Assembly (NCBI GenBank): GCA_036258055.1
Contig: DATAEK010000175.1
Span: forward strand, 1 to 14,583
Direction of reading: 5' to 3'
Source: DATAEK01 sp036258055
GTDB taxonomy: Bacteria; Acidobacteriota; Vicinamibacteria; Vicinamibacterales; 2-12-FULL-66-21
Length of the DNA stretch: 14,583 nt
The notes under the pieces: generated by a model
What the model was told of the DNA's origin: nothing
What the model saw: the letters and a program-made list of their open reading frames with translations, nothing else
The model's database searches: none
Shown here: one piece after another, positions 12,961 to 14,583 of the stretch
Numbering within the stretch: the first letter of the stretch is position 1
Layout: each line of letters starts with the position of its first letter
Made by a program: the position numbers and the translations under genes

Positions 12961-13587
12961 TGAACACGCCTCGTTGAACGGCAAACGAGGGAGTCGCGGG
13001 TGCAGAGAGCTTGGATCCCCGTACCCAAGGTTGCAGAGAAAATTCGTCTTGACGTGCCCTTCAGGGAAGAATTCCTGATCGCAACCGAAACAGGGCTTGC
13101 CGGCACCGAAGAACTCCTCATCCACCTTGCCGTGGTCGAAGCCAGACATCGGCCCACAATCGAGGCCGAGCGCGCGCGCGGCCATGATCAGGTAGGCACC
13201 CTGCAGAGTGGAATTCCGCTTGGCGGTTGCTTCCACCATTTCCGGATTGCTCTCGAAGAACTTCGCCATCGCAGGGTTATGCGGAAATAGCCTGGGCAGC
13301 TGGTCGTAGAACTTCAGGTCATAGGCGACGATCACCGTCACAGGCGCGGTCATCGTCTTGTCCACGTTGAGTGGGGCCAGCGCCGGGCGAAGGCGTTCTT
13401 TGGATTCCTTCGATCGCAGAAACGCGAACCGCGCGGGTTCGGCGTTCGCGCTCGTCGGCCCCCACTTCAACAGGCCGTACAGATCCCGAAGCGTTTCATC
13501 CGATACCGGCCGCGGCTGCCACTTCGCGTACGATCGCGCCTCGCGAAAGAGTGTGTTCAACGCCGCGTCGTCGACGGTGTGACCCAT
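12952..13587 (-). CDS. RutE-like FMN nitroreductase (malonic semialdehyde reductase family)
   Basis: This 211-residue flavoprotein closely follows the RutE/HadB branch: LFREARSYAKWQPRPVSDET, LYGLLKWGPTSANAEPARFAF, ERLRPALAPLN, KTMTAPVTVIVAYDLKFYD, RNSTLQGAYLIMAARALGLDCGPMSGFD and NLGYGDPSSLHPRLPRLPF. RutE in Escherichia coli reduces malonic semialdehyde to 3-hydroxypropionate in uracil breakdown; no other rut genes are present, so the substrate is uncertain. Compared with my recollection of RutE (196 residues) there is an insertion of about 15 residues at 161-176, with C166 and C169 in KPCFGCDQEFF. The start at 13587 follows a strong AAGGAGG at 4 nt. An upstream in-frame extension to 13977 is only a shadow of the divergent gene. 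Confidence 0.9.
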   Translation of the reverse strand: MGHTVDDAALNTLFREARSYAKWQPRPVSDETLRDLYGLLKWGPTSANAEPARFAFLRSKESKERLRPALAPLNVDKTMTAPVTVIVAYDLKFYDQLPRLFPHNPAMAKFFESNPEMVEATAKRNSTLQGAYLIMAARALGLDCGPMSGFDHGKVDEEFFGAGKPCFGCDQEFFPEGHVKTNFLCNLGYGDPSSLHPRLPRLPFNEACSLL

Positions 13588-13588
13588 C

Positions 13589-13605
13589 CTGCCTCCTTCA
13601 GGCAG
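13589..13605. promoter_or_regulatory. Small inverted repeat in the 33-bp divergent spacer
   Basis: CTGCCT (13589-13594) and AGGCAG (13600-13605) flank CCTTC. The repeat covers the Shine-Dalgarno of the minus-strand nitroreductase gene and lies just before the TSUP start. It could be an operator or an RNA hairpin that hides the ribosome site; the arms are short and it may be chance. Confidence 0.3.
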
Positions 13606-13620
13606 ATAGAATCCTCGGGC

Positions 13621-14367
13621 GTGTTCTACCTTGCCACTTTTGTCGTCGCGATTTTCTCCGGTGCGACCGCCAGCATCGTCGGCTTTGGGATCGGCAGCTT
13701 GCTGACACCGTTGCTCGCCGCACGGTTCGGAACCGGCGTGGCCGTGGCTGCCGTGACGCTGCCGCATGCCTTCGCAACGGCGGTCCGTTGCTGGCGTTTG
13801 CGCGCGGGTATCGATCGCCGCGTGCTCGTTCGCTTCGGTCTGCTCAGTGCCGTCGGCGCGCTCGCCGGGGCCTTTCTCTACACGCGGCTGGGCCCGACGG
13901 CACTGACTCGCGTCCTCGGTGGCTTGCTCGTGTTCACGGCCACGGCGCAACTGACCGGTTGGGCATCGCATTGGCAACCGCGGGGTCCGCTCGTCGCGAT
14001 CTTCGGTCTCGTGTCGGGGTTCTTTGGCGGCGTAGCCGGAAATCAGGGTGGCTTGCGCTCGGCGGCGTTGACCGCTTTCGGGCTGGCCCCACTGCGCTTC
14101 GTCGCGACTGCAACCGCTACCGGACTACTGGTCGATGCGGCACGCACGCCGATCTACCTCTGGCACTCTGGCCCCACGCTGCTCACGCTCTGGCGACCGA
14201 TTGCCGTCGCCACCGCTGGCGTTTTGATCGGGACGGTCGTGGGTGAGCGGATGCTGCTCGGCCTGTCGCCCCGCCGCTTCGCGCAGATTGTCGGCGTAGC
14301 GATCGGCGCGCTCGGATTCTGGCTGCTGGCGATGCCTCTCCAGAGCACCTGGCCGCCGGGTCGCTGA
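13621..14367 (+). CDS. TSUP family (TauE/SafE-like) membrane permease
   Basis: This 248-residue protein has about seven to eight hydrophobic segments and the two-fold pseudo-repeat of TSUP carriers. The first half has FSGATASIVGFGIGSLLTPLL and the second half LVSGFFGGVAGNQGGLRSAALTAFGL. The paired glycine-rich loops after helix 1 and helix 5 are the family hallmark. TSUP members move sulfite, sulfonates, sulfoacetate or related anions; nothing nearby fixes the substrate. The GTG at 13621 gives MFYLATFVVAIFSG. A GTG at 13579 would add 14 non-hydrophobic residues and overlap the start of the divergent gene. No strong Shine-Dalgarno is seen for either. With only 33 bp between the divergent starts, promoters must lie within the opposite coding regions. 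Confidence 0.85.
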   Translation: MFYLATFVVAIFSGATASIVGFGIGSLLTPLLAARFGTGVAVAAVTLPHAFATAVRCWRLRAGIDRRVLVRFGLLSAVGALAGAFLYTRLGPTALTRVLGGLLVFTATAQLTGWASHWQPRGPLVAIFGLVSGFFGGVAGNQGGLRSAALTAFGLAPLRFVATATATGLLVDAARTPIYLWHSGPTLLTLWRPIAVATAGVLIGTVVGERMLLGLSPRRFAQIVGVAIGALGFWLLAMPLQSTWPPGR

Positions 14368-14583
14368 ACGACTGCGCGTTTGGCGATAGCGGCTGACAGA
14401 ACCGGTAGCGATTCAGCGGAGAACGCTCAGGCAGATCCAGACCACGATGCAGATCAGAAGGACCGCGAGAACCTGCTCGCCCGCAGCTTTTGTCAGAGCC
14501 ATTCAGTTTTCGGTTTCCGAATGTACCCCCCTCGATCGGACGCGGTCTGTTCAATTGTGGACAGATACGCTTGCTTCGCCTGA
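14368..14583. other. Right-end non-coding stretch after the TSUP gene
   Basis: A plus-strand frame of 67 codons here is Asp/Arg-rich filler with no family resemblance and is not called. The only candidate gene is the minus-strand mini-ORF at 14413-14502. No terminator, repeat or RNA gene was recognised. Confidence 0.4.
14413..14502 (-). CDS. Candidate 29-residue single-span membrane mini-protein
   Basis: The minus-strand ATG at 14502 opens a frame of 29 codons ending in TGA: MALTKAAGEQ, a plausible amphipathic head, then VLAVLLICIVVWICLSVLR, one membrane span with two cysteines and a terminal Arg. A CGGAAACC lies about 12 nt upstream, a weak ribosome site. The codons include varied third positions (CTT, ATC, TGC, GTG), so this is more protein-like than a simple CTG run. 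It converges on the TSUP gene. No function can be assigned, and it may be chance. Confidence 0.35.
   Translation of the reverse strand: MALTKAAGEQVLAVLLICIVVWICLSVLR

Noticed and set aside
13588..13977. 130-codon upstream extension of the nitroreductase
   Set aside because: It is antisense to the TSUP gene, has shadow-like composition, and the strong AAGGAGG sits right before the ATG at 13587.

Overview
The window is a GC-rich stretch (roughly 60-65% by eye) from a diderm, type IV pilus-bearing bacterium. Three things suggest an Acidobacteriota-like genome, possibly class Vicinamibacteria: a pilMNO cluster divergent from a rplM-rpsI-rpsB-tsf-pyrH-frr translation block, the flavour of the proteins, and short-period degenerate repeats in the spacers. 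This placement is an inference from gene content, not a database match.

Layout. Positions 1-2072 (minus strand) hold pilM, pilN and the start of pilO, the inner-membrane platform of the type IV pilus. They appear to be driven by a textbook sigma-54 promoter at 2182-2196, with an 11-bp-arm palindrome about 115-160 bp further upstream that is placed like an activator (enhancer) site. The divergent plus-strand block begins with a good sigma-70 promoter at 2427-2455. It encodes L13, S9, S2, EF-Ts, UMP kinase and ribosome recycling factor, followed by threonine synthase. A terminator-like hairpin separates rpsB from tsf, and pyrH has a perfect TATAAT so close to its ATG that a leaderless transcript is likely.

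Convergent with thrC is a periplasmic TlpA-like thioredoxin. Divergent from that is an operon of transhydrogenase subunits pntAB and pntB plus dedA, without the NAD-binding alpha-1 subunit. After a 511-bp gap holding only a candidate mini-membrane ORF come a stand-alone receiver-domain response regulator and a TerC-family membrane protein. These are convergent with a RutE-like nitroreductase, which in turn is divergent from a TSUP (TauE/SafE) permease. The last 216 bases hold only a second candidate single-span mini-ORF.

The most unusual signal lies in the spacers of the housekeeping half. pilN-pilO, rpsB-tsf, pyrH-frr, frr-thrC each carry a degenerate short-period array, with an 8-, 7-, 9- and 7-nt unit respectively. 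In two cases the arrays are head-to-head and could fold into a long imperfect hairpin. No CRISPR array, tRNA, rRNA, IS element or complete unknown multi-gene system was seen.
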